Positions 10,158 through 20,768 of a DNA stretch of 47,208 nt are shown in pieces; the stretch's first letter is position 1, and every line of letters begins with the position of its first letter. The stretch comes from Martensiomyces pterosporus. Its lineage: Eukaryota; Kickxellomycota; Kickxellomycetes; Kickxellales; Kickxellaceae. Both the position numbers and the translations under genes were made by a program. The DNA lies in assembly GCA_025201845.1 (NCBI GenBank), contig MU604002.1:32804-80011 (forward strand), given 5' to 3'. A model generated the notes under the pieces. The model was given only the letters and a program-made list of their open reading frames with translations, was not told where the DNA came from and searched no databases.

Positions 10158-13100
10158 ATGGACGACTGCGGCGCACAGTGCGTACACAGGTTAACACACA
10201 CTTGGTTTCGCGACAGCTCTTCCACATCCCCTGCATCGCTCCTCTCGCAGCTCTTTGGCAAAGCAAACCAGACATGGAAGGGTGCGTGTTCTGTCCACCA
10301 AGCAAGCAAACAGCCAGCGAGGCTGCTGCTGCGTGAATCGATGGACATAGCGTCCAGGCTTATTGCTGGCTGTGCTGATGGAGATCCAATGGCGCGAAGC
10401 GAGGTCCAGGCAACAGTCAAGGAACTGTCGCGGTTTTGGGCTGTAGAATTGGCACTCGCAGCTGCCCAGCTCTGTGTCGAACACCGCCACACCAATGGCG
10501 GTGATATAAGACCAGCGGACAAAGGAGACTTGGTCGATGCACTTTCGCCCGTGGCTGGTGAGCGGATTCGCCACTACTTCTCAGCGGTCCAGGCTAAGGA
10601 CAAGCAGGTGGTTGGGTCCTTGGCCATGCAGGGCGAGGATTCAGTCCACATGCTGCTTCATTTGCTGGACGAGTCGCTCAGGTACGCAGAGCCCCAAATC
10701 GATCGCTCATTTCTGTTCCGCCACGTAGTCGATGCCATTGCAATACTGGCCAGCAGTGCTGAATTGTCCCCGCCAGACTCCGAGCTATGGCTCGCACTGT
10801 TCAACTTTGTCGGGGCGTACGTTTCTCGCCACACACTAAGCGAAGAAGAAAAGCTTGGTGCCGTGGAGGCGTCGCGCATTGGTGTCGCCAGAATTGCAGT
10901 GTTCCCTCCAGACGTTCAATGCACGGTTATTGCGGTGATTTATTCCATGGGCACCACAGCCAGGTGCGACATTGGCCTGTGTGTTGCTGATCTAATTCAC
11001 GCATGTGCAGTGTCTAACAAGCAGTTCTTAAAGATCCAGGTATGCGAGGTGGTCTCGCGTTTGCTCTGCAGCGGCCAAACGCTGCCCAGCAGCTGTATCG
11101 AGGATATGTATGCTCTCGCGGACGACTATAGTGACGCTGCTCGATCTGCATGGAAATCTCTGCTGCCCCGCGTAGATCACCGAGCACTGCTGCCACCTGC
11201 TCATCCGTTTTCGAGTGCCATGCAGGCTCTTGAGGCTAGCGGCTGCCGCGAATGGTGTGCTGACATGGCGCGCAGAGGATCTTGTGAGCTCTCAGCTGCA
11301 GACGCAATGGCAGTTGCCAGTCTCCTGGCAGAGAGCTGCCAAAATGAAATTGACAGCGCCTCGCCATATGTCGCAGAGTTTGGGTTTGGCAGCACAGCAC
11401 TGGATGTGATTGCTGACCTTTCCAGGATGCTTTCGTCGGAGCCGCAGATACCCGATGATATATGCAGTAGTGCCAGGCAAGTAATCGCATCTGCTGCCTG
11501 CCGCATTCGCTCAGCGAGTGCAGAAGAGTGTCTGACAGTAGCTAGCAGCCTGCTCAAAGCCATCCGCGCTCGTATGACAGCGCAGAGAGCCAACAAAGTC
11601 GGCGGCGGCGGCGTAACTGCAGAAGCACAGGGAGGGGCTGAGAGGGCGAAGCAGCCAGCAACTCGTGGTCTTTATTGGGTGCTCGAGTTTTTGTTCCACC
11701 TCGGCGCACAGAGCTCCCCAGCCTCCGGGCTACTGCTCAATAGCCTCGATACGCAGCTGCTCCTGCTCGAGGCAGCTATAGCGTGCAGTAACATTGGTTT
11801 TGCTGTCTATGTGTGCCAGACGGCACTGCGCAATTCTGCGGATAGCGACGGTAGCCACATCATTAAGCGACTGGCAAGCGTAGCGCCGTGGCCTCTGGTG
11901 AGCGAGCTGCTGGGTGGCGAGTCGGGAGATGCAATCGATCTGGTTGTTTCCTGCAAGCGGCCATCGCAGCAGAGCAGTTCTAAGGGAAGTGCGGCCGTAG
12001 CTAATGCTGCTGGTGATATCGAAGCAGAGCTTTACGCGCTCTCTTTGGCTAGCTACAAGTCTGGAGCAAGCGACCGGCTCGGGAGATTTGATGCTATTAG
12101 TGAACTGGATTCTGCGCAGTTGCCGCGATCAGCCGATGCTTTCTCGATGCTGCAGCTCAGCGGGCAACCTGCAATGCCTCTTGAGAAGCTTAGCCGGGCG
12201 GCTTTTCTTGAGGAGCATGGTGGCGATCTGCTCTTTGCCGACCGCTTTCTTGGCCAATGCATTTCTCGATCCTTGCTTTGCCTAGCTGTCAGGCCATCAG
12301 CGCCTCCGGCCTTGTCTCTGTTCAGGGACGTTGTCGCACAAAGGCTGTGCTCTTCGGACACACGTGCCGAACTAAAGATCGAAGCGGCTGCATGGCTTTC
12401 TGGGTCAGGGCACAACCAGGTAGCGCTTGACGCCCTACAGTCTGTCGCTGTTGACGATCTCGGACCGGGCAGTAGGCGTAGTTGGTGGAGCCTGTTCACT
12501 ACAAACGCGCTGGCAAAGGCGTATGCGTCCCAACAGCCCATGGTCGTGTGGCAAGGCGAGCTTGCTGAGCAGCAGTCAGTGGCACCCATCATGGACTGTA
12601 TTTCGGCCAGCGATCGGGCGGACATAATATTCTCGCTTCCGCCCTCAGCTCCTTCCAGCCCCTATGTGGCTGACATGGCTGAGGACCAGGATGGCGTATC
12701 TGTGGGCAAGATGGTCGGTGCTGGCGTAGACATGACGAAGGCTTTGGCTGCGCTTTTGTATGCCAGCCAGGGCTGCTTGGGCGAGGCCACCAACGAGCTA
12801 TACACCAAGCTGTTGATGGAGGGCAGCGGCAAGATCCGGTTTACAGCTACTGGCACGCTGGATCCGGCGGCGAAGCTGATATCCCAGATGACCAGCAAGC
12901 CCTCCTCTGCTCCCCAGCTGCAGACGGATGCGCTGAATGCAAATGCGATCGAGCAGATAGCTCCGTTCATCCCCCAGCTGTTCTCCATGCTCTGCTACAA
13001 CGAGTCTGGCCTGCAAGCCACGGAGCCTACGGCTGCTACCAGCGCATACGGAATACTCGAGCTTTTGGCGAAATGCGCGCCTGACCTGGTAGTGTTCTAC

Positions 13101-15200
13101 GCCGTGGTTGCTAGCCATTCGCAGCCGAAGAAATCAAGATCGAGCCGCAGAGTTGCAAGGCTGATGCGGCTGTTTGACAGCAAGCAGGTGGCGGATATTG
13201 AGGCGTTCCTGGCGCTTGCTGGCAAGATCATGGTGCTTCCTCACGAGCGACTTCGCTGGGTCTGCACAAAGGCGAAGTCTGCGTACCACAAGGCCATGTC
13301 TGCGCATCTAAAGCATGGCGCCTCGGCGGATGCTGTCAACGAAACGCTCGAGCCCATATACCGCCTGCTTGACGAATACTCGGGCGCAGACCCCCAGTCC
13401 CCGGCGGAGACAGAGTTTATTGCGAGCATACCTGGACTCACCTCGCACTTCGACAGACTCAAGTTGGGTGCTGGCGCCGGCAAAAACGAGGAGGAGGAGG
13501 CAGGCTCGCGTGCTTCCCCTGAGCGGATCTGGGCGGATATACTCAAGGCTCTCAATACCCAGGCGACTCTGCCTATGGCGTATGTGAGTCCCGCGTTTGC
13601 TGAGTTCAGGGCAGCTGTTCCAATCCCCTCGCTGACTAACCCGACCGAGCCCCTGTACTTTGCGCAAGTTGGAGATACTGTGCGTGTGATTGGATCCAAG
13701 ACCCGCCCAAAGCTCCTTACTCTGCACTTGGCCACGCGGTCTGGCGCCTTGGTCAAGGAAAAATACATCCTCAAGGGCAGCGAGGATCTGCGTATGGACG
13801 AGACTGTGATCCAGGCATTTATTCGCCTCAACCGCGTTGTGGGTGGCACGGATGGCAAGCCACATCGGGTGCCGGGGAGCTGCTGTACCAAACTGGCCGT
13901 CTACAACGTGGTGCCTACTGGGGCTTTCGGCGGGCTGATCCAGGTCGTCGACAACGCGCCATCGCTGTTCTACATGTATTCCCAGCACGCAAGCCACCAG
14001 ATGGCTAAGCAAGATGGTAAATCGGCCGTTGGTGGCGGGCGGTCGGAGAGCAGGCTGCCGATGCCGCCCACCACACAGCAGATATACACCAGCCATGCGA
14101 TGCGGATACTGAAGAGCCACAGCATACCAGCAAGCACGCCGCCCCATGCATGGCCGCCCAATGTGGTGGTCGAGATATACGACTCGCTGGCTAAAGCTGT
14201 GCAGGCCAACATCCTGCATGCGCAGCTGGTGCGCGCCGCCCAGAGTCCCGGGCATTTGTACCTGGCTACCAAAAACATTGTCAAATCAATCGGGATGGCG
14301 TCTATTGCTGGGTACCTGCTGGGCCTGGGCGATAGGCACCTGGATAACCTGCTGGTGGACTTGCAGCGCGGCCAGCTTATCCCAATTGACTTCAACGTGT
14401 GCTTCGACTTTGGCGGGATTTCGCGCGTCCCCGAGCAGGTGCCGTTTAGAATGACGCCCATTCTGCAGTATCTCTGCGGATTGCCGGACCAGTCAGTTGG
14501 AGAAGGAGGTGGTGGAGCTGCTGCGGTGGGCGAGCGGCCATTTGCGTTTAGCAAGCTGTTCTTCAATGCAGCATCGGCCGCCCTGCTCTTTGTGCGCATG
14601 GACAGGGATGCAGTGGTCAATGCGATCGTCGGCCGAGCAGCGTTCTGGCCGTTCATGGAGTGGTGTGGCATCGAAGAGGCGTGGCTGAAGGACCCTGGTA
14701 GGCACGGCCGATCTCAATCGGCAGCAGATGCTCAGCTCGCCAGGCAGCAGCAAACCAATTCGCCGGCTGCCGAGGACTCGGATGCGTATACAGCGGCTGT
14801 GGACCACAGGGGCAAGTGGGCGTCTCATGGATCAGGCGAGATGGCTGAGCAGCAGCAGCAGCCACACCACAGCCTGGCCGCCGCTGATCCGCGCCGTAGG
14901 CCATCGGTCTCGCAGTCGGAGAAGCTTGTGCGCACAACTGGGCTGTGTCCACTCAACGCGTTCCTCCCCTATGAGCTGCCTAGTGCTGAGAATCGGCAGC
15001 CGGTGACAGAGGTGCCGTTTGGGTGGAGGATTGCGCAGGCAGCGATCGGTCGCGTCAATGCCAGGCTGGAGTTTGAGGGCTCCGGCAGTGGTTCTGACCA
15101 GCATGCAATTGTGGATGAGCAGGTGATGGCTGTGTGGAGAGCGGCTACCAGCAAGGATAGGCTTACCAAGATGTACGTTGGCTGGGCGCCGTGGATCTAA
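10158..15200 (+). CDS. SMG1: SMG1-type phosphatidylinositol 3-kinase-related kinase
   Basis: 1,680 residues. A long helical-repeat N-terminal half is followed by a PIKK kinase domain (about residues 1160-1500) and a FATC tail. Visible motifs are a VIGSKTRPK ATP-loop region, the catalytic GLGDRHLDN with D1392, and the metal-binding IDFN with D1411, followed by VPEQVPFRMT. That last block and the K-T-R-P-K loop match SMG1 better than ATM, ATR, TOR or DNA-PK. The protein ends in MYVGWAPWI, a FATC signature. SMG1 phosphorylates UPF1 in nonsense-mediated mRNA decay. A Gln/Ser-rich insert of about 100 residues separates kinase and FATC. The protein is far shorter than animal SMG1. The start is uncertain: the upstream-most ATG is given, and 10341 (MDIASRL) is a good alternative. 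Confidence 0.85.
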   Translation: MDDCGAQCVHRLTHTWFRDSSSTSPASLLSQLFGKANQTWKGACSVHQASKQPARLLLRESMDIASRLIAGCADGDPMARSEVQATVKELSRFWAVELALAAAQLCVEHRHTNGGDIRPADKGDLVDALSPVAGERIRHYFSAVQAKDKQVVGSLAMQGEDSVHMLLHLLDESLRYAEPQIDRSFLFRHVVDAIAILASSAELSPPDSELWLALFNFVGAYVSRHTLSEEEKLGAVEASRIGVARIAVFPPDVQCTVIAVIYSMGTTARCDIGLCVADLIHACAVSNKQFLKIQVCEVVSRLLCSGQTLPSSCIEDMYALADDYSDAARSAWKSLLPRVDHRALLPPAHPFSSAMQALEASGCREWCADMARRGSCELSAADAMAVASLLAESCQNEIDSASPYVAEFGFGSTALDVIADLSRMLSSEPQIPDDICSSARQVIASAACRIRSASAEECLTVASSLLKAIRARMTAQRANKVGGGGVTAEAQGGAERAKQPATRGLYWVLEFLFHLGAQSSPASGLLLNSLDTQLLLLEAAIACSNIGFAVYVCQTALRNSADSDGSHIIKRLASVAPWPLVSELLGGESGDAIDLVVSCKRPSQQSSSKGSAAVANAAGDIEAELYALSLASYKSGASDRLGRFDAISELDSAQLPRSADAFSMLQLSGQPAMPLEKLSRAAFLEEHGGDLLFADRFLGQCISRSLLCLAVRPSAPPALSLFRDVVAQRLCSSDTRAELKIEAAAWLSGSGHNQVALDALQSVAVDDLGPGSRRSWWSLFTTNALAKAYASQQPMVVWQGELAEQQSVAPIMDCISASDRADIIFSLPPSAPSSPYVADMAEDQDGVSVGKMVGAGVDMTKALAALLYASQGCLGEATNELYTKLLMEGSGKIRFTATGTLDPAAKLISQMTSKPSSAPQLQTDALNANAIEQIAPFIPQLFSMLCYNESGLQATEPTAATSAYGILELLAKCAPDLVVFYAVVASHSQPKKSRSSRRVARLMRLFDSKQVADIEAFLALAGKIMVLPHERLRWVCTKAKSAYHKAMSAHLKHGASADAVNETLEPIYRLLDEYSGADPQSPAETEFIASIPGLTSHFDRLKLGAGAGKNEEEEAGSRASPERIWADILKALNTQATLPMAYVSPAFAEFRAAVPIPSLTNPTEPLYFAQVGDTVRVIGSKTRPKLLTLHLATRSGALVKEKYILKGSEDLRMDETVIQAFIRLNRVVGGTDGKPHRVPGSCCTKLAVYNVVPTGAFGGLIQVVDNAPSLFYMYSQHASHQMAKQDGKSAVGGGRSESRLPMPPTTQQIYTSHAMRILKSHSIPASTPPHAWPPNVVVEIYDSLAKAVQANILHAQLVRAAQSPGHLYLATKNIVKSIGMASIAGYLLGLGDRHLDNLLVDLQRGQLIPIDFNVCFDFGGISRVPEQVPFRMTPILQYLCGLPDQSVGEGGGGAAAVGERPFAFSKLFFNAASAALLFVRMDRDAVVNAIVGRAAFWPFMEWCGIEEAWLKDPGRHGRSQSAADAQLARQQQTNSPAAEDSDAYTAAVDHRGKWASHGSGEMAEQQQQPHHSLAAADPRRRPSVSQSEKLVRTTGLCPLNAFLPYELPSAENRQPVTEVPFGWRIAQAAIGRVNARLEFEGSGSGSDQHAIVDEQVMAVWRAATSKDRLTKMYVGWAPWI

Positions 15201-15237
15201 ATGGCCTCGCCGAGCCTTGTTTACGGCTGTACCAACT

Positions 15238-15249
15238 TTTATTAATAAA
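15238..15249. terminator. Palindromic bidirectional poly(A) signal TTTATTAATAAA
   Basis: This perfect 12-bp palindrome reads AATAAA on both strands. It lies exactly 37 nt after the SMG1 stop on one side and 37 nt after the PFS2 stop on the other. It therefore can serve both convergent genes, whose stops are only 86 bp apart. Confidence 0.7.
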
Positions 15250-15286
15250 CGAGATCAATGTAGAGATGAGCTGGACTGCAGGCTTG

Positions 15287-17920
15287 CTACCGACGTGGTG
15301 GAGGCGAGTTGTTGTTTCTCTGCATCGGGTTGAATCTGGATGTCTGACGAGGCCGCGACTCAGGCTTGCGCATCGGCCCGCCAACATGCGGCGGTAGTGG
15401 CGGCGGGGGCGGTGGAGCAGAGCTGCCATTGCTCCTCTGGTTCATGAACCCAGGCGGCGGGGGTGGCGGCGGTCTTCCATTCAGCGAGCGCAGCTGATTC
15501 TGAGGTGGCAGCGGAGGGCGCTGCTGCTGCTGAGACGAGCTGAGACCCGGAAGACCCGGCAGGCTTGGGAACGGCGGCGGCGGCGGAGGCCGCGCATGTT
15601 GGGACTGAGGCACCATGGCAGAAGCGCTGTTGCTGTTGCTGTTGCTGTTTGCGCCGCCAAGTCCAGGGAGCCCCGAGATGCCTTCCTTTTTGATGTTCGC
15701 GAGCACACGGCTGATGTCCACCGACGCCAGACCAGGCAGACCAGGCAGCGCTCCAGGTTTTGTCGGCACAGTCGCATCGCTGCCACTCGGGGCAGCACCG
15801 GCAGAATCGCTCTCCGCCGAGTCCGAGCTGAGGGAGCTCGCCAGCTCGGCCGACGCCTTGGCATTGACGCGCTCGCCGTATATCCTCTCATCCGTCTCCA
15901 GGCCAGCCAGCTCCGTGCGCAGGTGTTCGGCGGGCCGCGGTCTGCACCAGAACCTCGTGGTGTGGTCGTTGCTGCCTGACGCCAGGATATGTCCCATCGG
16001 GTGCCATGTCAGAGACCAAATATACGAGTCGTGTGCACCGCTAATCTGCGCCTTCTGCTCCTTCTCCCCGGTGACCCAGAACTGTATGCACCCGTCGGAT
16101 CCTCCCGAGGCAAACAGGGTCTCGTGCACGGGGTGCCACGACACTGCACTGACTTCCTTCTGTGGGCCACGGAACGACTGCACCTCCTTCATCTTTCTGA
16201 TATCAAACATCTTGATGTTCTGGTCTCTGCCGCCGCTCAGCAGCCAGTTGCCGTTGCGGTTCCACTGGATGGTCGACACCGTGTTGTTGTGTCCGTGCAG
16301 GGTAGTCAGGCACTGGGCTGACCGCGGGTCCCAAATCTTGACCACGTTGTCTTTGCCTCCAGATGCGATCATGCCCAGGTACGGGTGCCAGTCGACGGTC
16401 TTGACATCCCATCCGTGGCCCTTCAGCGTGCTCTCTTCGAGGCTGCGGTTGAAGTCCCAGATCTTCAGCATGCTGTCGTCAGACGCTGTCACAAACTTGG
16501 TGTCCGAGGGGCTGAAGCTCAGGTCGCGAATCGCCTCCTTGTGGCCCTGGGTCACCTTGACGTTGTTCATGTTCGGCTGCCAGTATTTTATGATGCCGCC
16601 GTGGTCGCCGCTGACCAGCCACTGCGCGTTGTGGCTCCATTCCATTGCGCGCACCGCCGTGTCGTGAGCCTAGCATAAGGTGCACAAGGTAGATGTCATT
16701 AGTGGAGCGTCCTCTCAGCTTGCCGCTAGTGAAGCCAGGCTGCGGCTTGCTTCTCATTCACTGTCAAATGATGAACCAAACGAGAATGCGGGTGGGAGTG
16801 TTTATTGCACTGCTTTCATTTGGAGTTTATTCGACGTTACGGAAAGAGACTGAGAGAGCGAGATATAAAGCAGTGCGACCTCCAGTAGAGATGGAGTCCG
16901 TTCAGCGCGACTCGCCATCGATTCACAAGGTCTTTTCAGTAGATGCCCGTGTCTGCGCATGCTTGGGCACAAACAGGCACAGGAACAAGAAACGACAGCA
17001 GCACACATGCACAGGAAATCAAGAGGGGATGCTGTTTGGCGCTTTTGGCCGCTTTGGTAGCACACAGCAATATGCGACGAGTTTGCTCTTACCTGCATGA
17101 TAGTTTCAAAGTTAAAGGTCAGCCCGCTCCACATCGTAAACTCTCCCGTAGACGACCCAGTCAGCAGCCGACGCCCCTCAGGCGTCCACCGAATGACATT
17201 GACGGGGCACCTCAGTTTATTCTGTGCCTGCTGCACAAACCGCGTCGTAATCGATGTTTCCGGCTCTTCGGGCACAAAAGTCGACGGAAACACGTCCACC
17301 GTATAGCTCGGGTCGCACGGCATGTACTTCAGCGACGGCTTGGTGCTGCCAGCCTTGAGCTCCAGCCCACGCGCAGTGGCCGCGAAGTAGTCAATAGTGC
17401 GGCGCTGCAGTGGACGCCTAACTCGCTTGTTATCGTTGTCTCCGCCGCCGTGCTGCTGGGTTTGGTGCTGCCGCTGGTACATTTGCTGCGGTGGTGGCTG
17501 CTGTTGCAGCTGTGCTTGCTGCTGTGGTTGAGGTTGGGGTGGAGCTGAGCCAGCACCTTGCTTACCAGGTGGCGCCCTCATATCTCTACCGTTTCCCTGC
17601 TGGTTCTGGAACCTCTGCTGCTGCTGCATCATTAGATACGCGGGTGCACCGTTGAACATAGGCCTCTGCTGTTGACTCTGCTGCATGCCATATTGTCCTG
17701 GGCGCTGCTGCTGCTGCTGCTGCATCACTCCTGGTGGGTACCCTCCTCTCATTTGCTGGTTTTGCGCCGGCATGTACGGCCGACCTTGCTGATTGTAGTT
17801 CAGCCCAGGCTGCATCGGCCGCTGCATCATTTGTGGAGGATACCGTACGTTGCCTCCTCCATGCCCCTGCGGCGGCTGAGACGGCGGCGGAGGCGGTGGT
17901 GGAGGTGGACCCGATGACAT
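15287..17920 (-). CDS. PFS2: Polyadenylation factor subunit PFS2 / WDR33
   Basis: Two exons, 17920-17093 and 16669-15287, give 736 residues. The 423-nt intron has a CAG|GTAAGA donor, a CACTAATGAC branch-like site about 30 nt before the acceptor, and a CTAG acceptor, phase 0. The junction restores the conserved [14 protein letters not shown] repeat. The N-terminus is Pro- and Gln-rich; residues about 175-300 hold the conserved [13 protein letters not shown] and [10 protein letters not shown] segments that precede the propeller. Seven WD40 repeats follow (about 220-510). The C-terminus is Pro-rich with [10 protein letters not shown] and RPPPPPPP runs. In known systems PFS2/WDR33 is part of the cleavage and polyadenylation factor and helps read the AAUAAA signal. 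Family assignment is secure from the WD repeats. The start follows an in-frame ATG (MSSGPP) after a pyrimidine-rich leader. Confidence 0.92.
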
Positions 17921-18244
17921 AGTCCTTTCTACACGCGATTCAGATTGAGATTTGTGCTTGAGAGTCGGTGGACGCCAAGACCAAGCAAAAAGAGGGACAA
18001 ATGGAGCTGGTTTGGGTTTGCTTCTTTCTTTCTTTCTTTCTTGGAAAGTGTAGGAGAACCACGAATAAAATGAATTTTGCTGCAAAGAGAAAAGAGAGGC
18101 ACAAGCGAAAACCTGCACAAATTTTCGCCAGAAAACAGCCCAAAGAATCCAAAGCCAGCCCCAGCCCTGCACGTGATTGATCGATGTTGTGATGTTATGG
18201 AGTTTACGAATAAATAATGTAGGCTGATGATGAATATAGGCGGG
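17921..18244 (-). other. PFS2 promoter/leader with a (CTTT)n tract
   Basis: This holds the upstream leader of PFS2 and the 3' flank of the SR protein gene. A CTTT microsatellite at about 18024-18042 (AAAG on the transcribed strand) is the main feature. An open frame continues upstream of the PFS2 ATG, but its sequence is not protein-like. Confidence 0.5.
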
Positions 18245-20282
18245 CTAGTCCTTGTCGATGCTCCCTCGAGGCACCCCGGGCGTCAGAGAGATCTTGTCGC
18301 TCTCCTCGTGGTCCAGAAACGACTGCTCTGGCTGCCCGCTGCCGCCGTGCCTCTCGCCACCACTGGCATGTCTAACCTCATAGACGTCAGCGGCCTCCGA
18401 TGCGCGAGGGGTCGATGCCGAGCGAAGACGCGAGTGCGAGCGGCGGGCAGCCGGCGACACAGATCTGCTTCTGGACGGCGGCGACCTGGAGCGCGAATAG
18501 CTACCGCGTCTCCTGTTGCTATGGCGGTCAGCAGCCTCTTCGTTGTCGCTAGGCCAGTAGTCGCCGCCGCCGCTGTTGTGGCGCGAGGGCGAGTAGCGCG
18601 ACCCTGGCATGCTGCGGTTCGCCTCGTCGCCTCTGCTATCCACCGCACCATGCCCATTGAGCTGGCTCGAATCCCTGCGATCGTCTCTTCTATCTTCCCT
18701 TCTATCGTCTGTGTGGCATTCTGGTGCGCTGTATGCTCTGTGGCCATTCTGCGGGTGTGCGCTGTCCCTGCCATAGGGAGAATATCCACTGCGGCTGCTG
18801 CGGTATCCAACTCCTCTTCCTCTCCCCCTGAATCCCTCGCCGCTGCCGCCATCTCTGCTGTATCCATTCGCGCTGCTGTTCCAGCGCCCATTGCTGCGCT
18901 CTCTATCGTCATACCCAACACGATCGCAGCCCTCTGTGTATGGCTGCTCCATTCCATTCTGGCGGTATGACACGCGGCCCCTCAAAGCACCACCACGGCT
19001 ACTGCCGCCATTACCCTGATAGCCATTGGACACATAGCCTCCATGCTGGCTTGGCACATATTGTTGCGCCCACTGGTTTTGGCGACTATGATACCCACCT
19101 GAATCACTTCTCCTTCCAGGCGGATAATACGGTGCATACTGCTGCTGTTGACCACGATACTGGCCATTTATGCCTCCTCTCCTACCATCGGCATGAGCCG
19201 GATACCTGCTACCATTGGTATTATTGTACTGGACCCTATCGGAGTGTGGTGGCTGATAAGGCCCGCGCTGCTGCTGGGTTGGGTGTTGGCGTTGCTGGTA
19301 TTGTGGCAGTGGCTGGTACTGGGGCGGTGGTTGAGGTTGATATTGCCCAGGACCCCTGTCCCTGTAGTCACCACGGCGATTGTCGCGTTTGGGGTCTGCA
19401 AAGTAAACAGCAATACTAAAGCGCCCTACTATTTGGCCATGCATCGCCTTGCGGGCCACGCCTGCCTGCTCAACGGACTCAAACTCAACAAACGCGAATC
19501 TAGATTACACGCAGTTGTGCGTGCGCGTGTTAACGGTGTGGGCACAAGATGTAGATGGCAGCAGCAGAAAGAACAGGTATTCGTATCAACACCAATGGAG
19601 CCTCACGGTATAGACATTGAACAAGTGGGTAGCTGCTGCTGTTTGTGAATAATAAGCCCGCGTGCGTATTGTATTTTGTAGGGCGTCTGAGCAGCAGTGC
19701 TTGCTTCAATTGTACAATACTGGTGCCGATAAGAGCCCGGGCTGACTTTGTAAACTAGCTGTACTTGCTGGCTCCCCCTCCCAAAAAAAACACACAGTTA
19801 CAGGTGACAGGAGCGTGTGTGCTGGCTGGTAGGAGGCAAAGCAAAGTGGGGCACACCGCGATGCTGGCTGGTGGGAGCATATTAGCAAGCAATGCTTTGT
19901 CGCACCAGCACATGGTGGCTCTCGTATGTACAAATGCTAGGTGCGAGGATGAGGAGGACGGCCACACCGATGTCCCTGGAGCCACTCAATGCAAGATGCT
20001 GGGGCAAAGGAACGAGAACTTACGGTCGTACTTGGGGCCCATGTAGAGCGGGTATTTCGCAGCTAATGACCCTTCCATAGCTACACTGCGCAGAGATAGA
20101 CAAGAGGGCGGGAGGGGGTGTTAGCATCCATGCCAGCTGAGAAAATACATGGCATGCAGTGCGCTGTGGAGAACCATGCCGCCCCCTTACCCTTCAAAGC
20201 GACGGGAGAGCATGCTGTGTGTTACATCAGGGGCAAACCCAGTGACAAAGAGCGTCCTTTCCGTGTTGTCGCCGTGCCTCAT
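18245..20282 (-). CDS. SR-type RNA-binding protein (one RRM, RS-rich tail)
   Basis: Three exons, 20282-20191, 20080-20024 and 19499-18245, give 467 residues. Splicing rebuilds one RRM from three pieces. Exon 1 gives TLFVTGF (RNP2); the 57-nt middle exon gives GYGRVISCEI; exon 3 opens with RPFAFVEFE (RNP1) and ends the domain at IAVYFADP. Donors are GTAAGG and GTAAGT, and acceptors are TGTAG and TCTAG. After the RRM comes a long Tyr/Gln/Arg/Gly-rich region. An Arg-Ser stretch (SRSRSPPSRSRS) follows near the end. SR proteins bind pre-mRNA exons and recruit spliceosome components; RS residues are kinase targets. Which SR family member it is cannot be told. The start chosen is the first ATG in frame before RNP2. 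Confidence 0.8.
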
Positions 20283-20768
20283 GAGTTTGCAGTAGGTGTA
20301 CACGAATGTCTGGGTGCTTGAAAAAGAGGGGATAAGTGGGTGGGTGCAATAGTAATAGTAGAGATTGGTACTAAGGCAAGAGAGCAAGAGAGCAAGAGAG
20401 CAAGAGAGCAAGATTGAGTGTGAGAGCGAGAGCGAGACATGTCAAAACGACAAGAGGAAATCAAGGCGTGCAGCCGAGTATCCTTCCCATTGTCTATTGT
20501 CCAAAAAGGAGCAAAGCCGGCTTTCCAGCGCTGCACCTGCTGCCGCCCTGGTGAATCCCTTGCCCAAACATCCACCGCTACAAGACGAAATGTCGGCTAT
20601 GCATGAAACCCGTGGGATGAGGCGACGTCTGCGCGAGACGATTACTGCAGATTAGATCTGCTATCGCCGCCAACCCCACCGGCCCTGCCCGCTCCGCCGC
20701 TTCCTCCTTCTCCTTAGTACTTGCAAGGATTCGACCTAATTTGCACTTATTGTTTTCCCGAAACCGGA
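20283..20768. promoter_or_regulatory. Divergent promoter between SR protein and thioredoxin genes
   Basis: 486 bp with no convincing ORF. It includes four exact copies of GCAAGAGA at 20376-20407 plus a decayed fifth copy. The 3' half is CT/GC-rich just before the thioredoxin gene. Specific factor sites could not be assigned. Confidence 0.45.
20376..20413. repeat. 8-bp tandem repeat (GCAAGAGA)4
   Basis: Four perfect units followed by GCAAGATT, in the divergent promoter. Purine-rich on the plus strand. Confidence 0.85.

Noticed and set aside
13308..14255. Minus-strand 315-codon frame
   Set aside because: It lies wholly antisense to the SMG1 kinase domain, which has strong motif support on the plus strand.
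15615..16667. Plus-strand 350-codon frame
   Set aside because: Antisense to the PFS2 WD40 repeats; composition is that of complemented WD codons.
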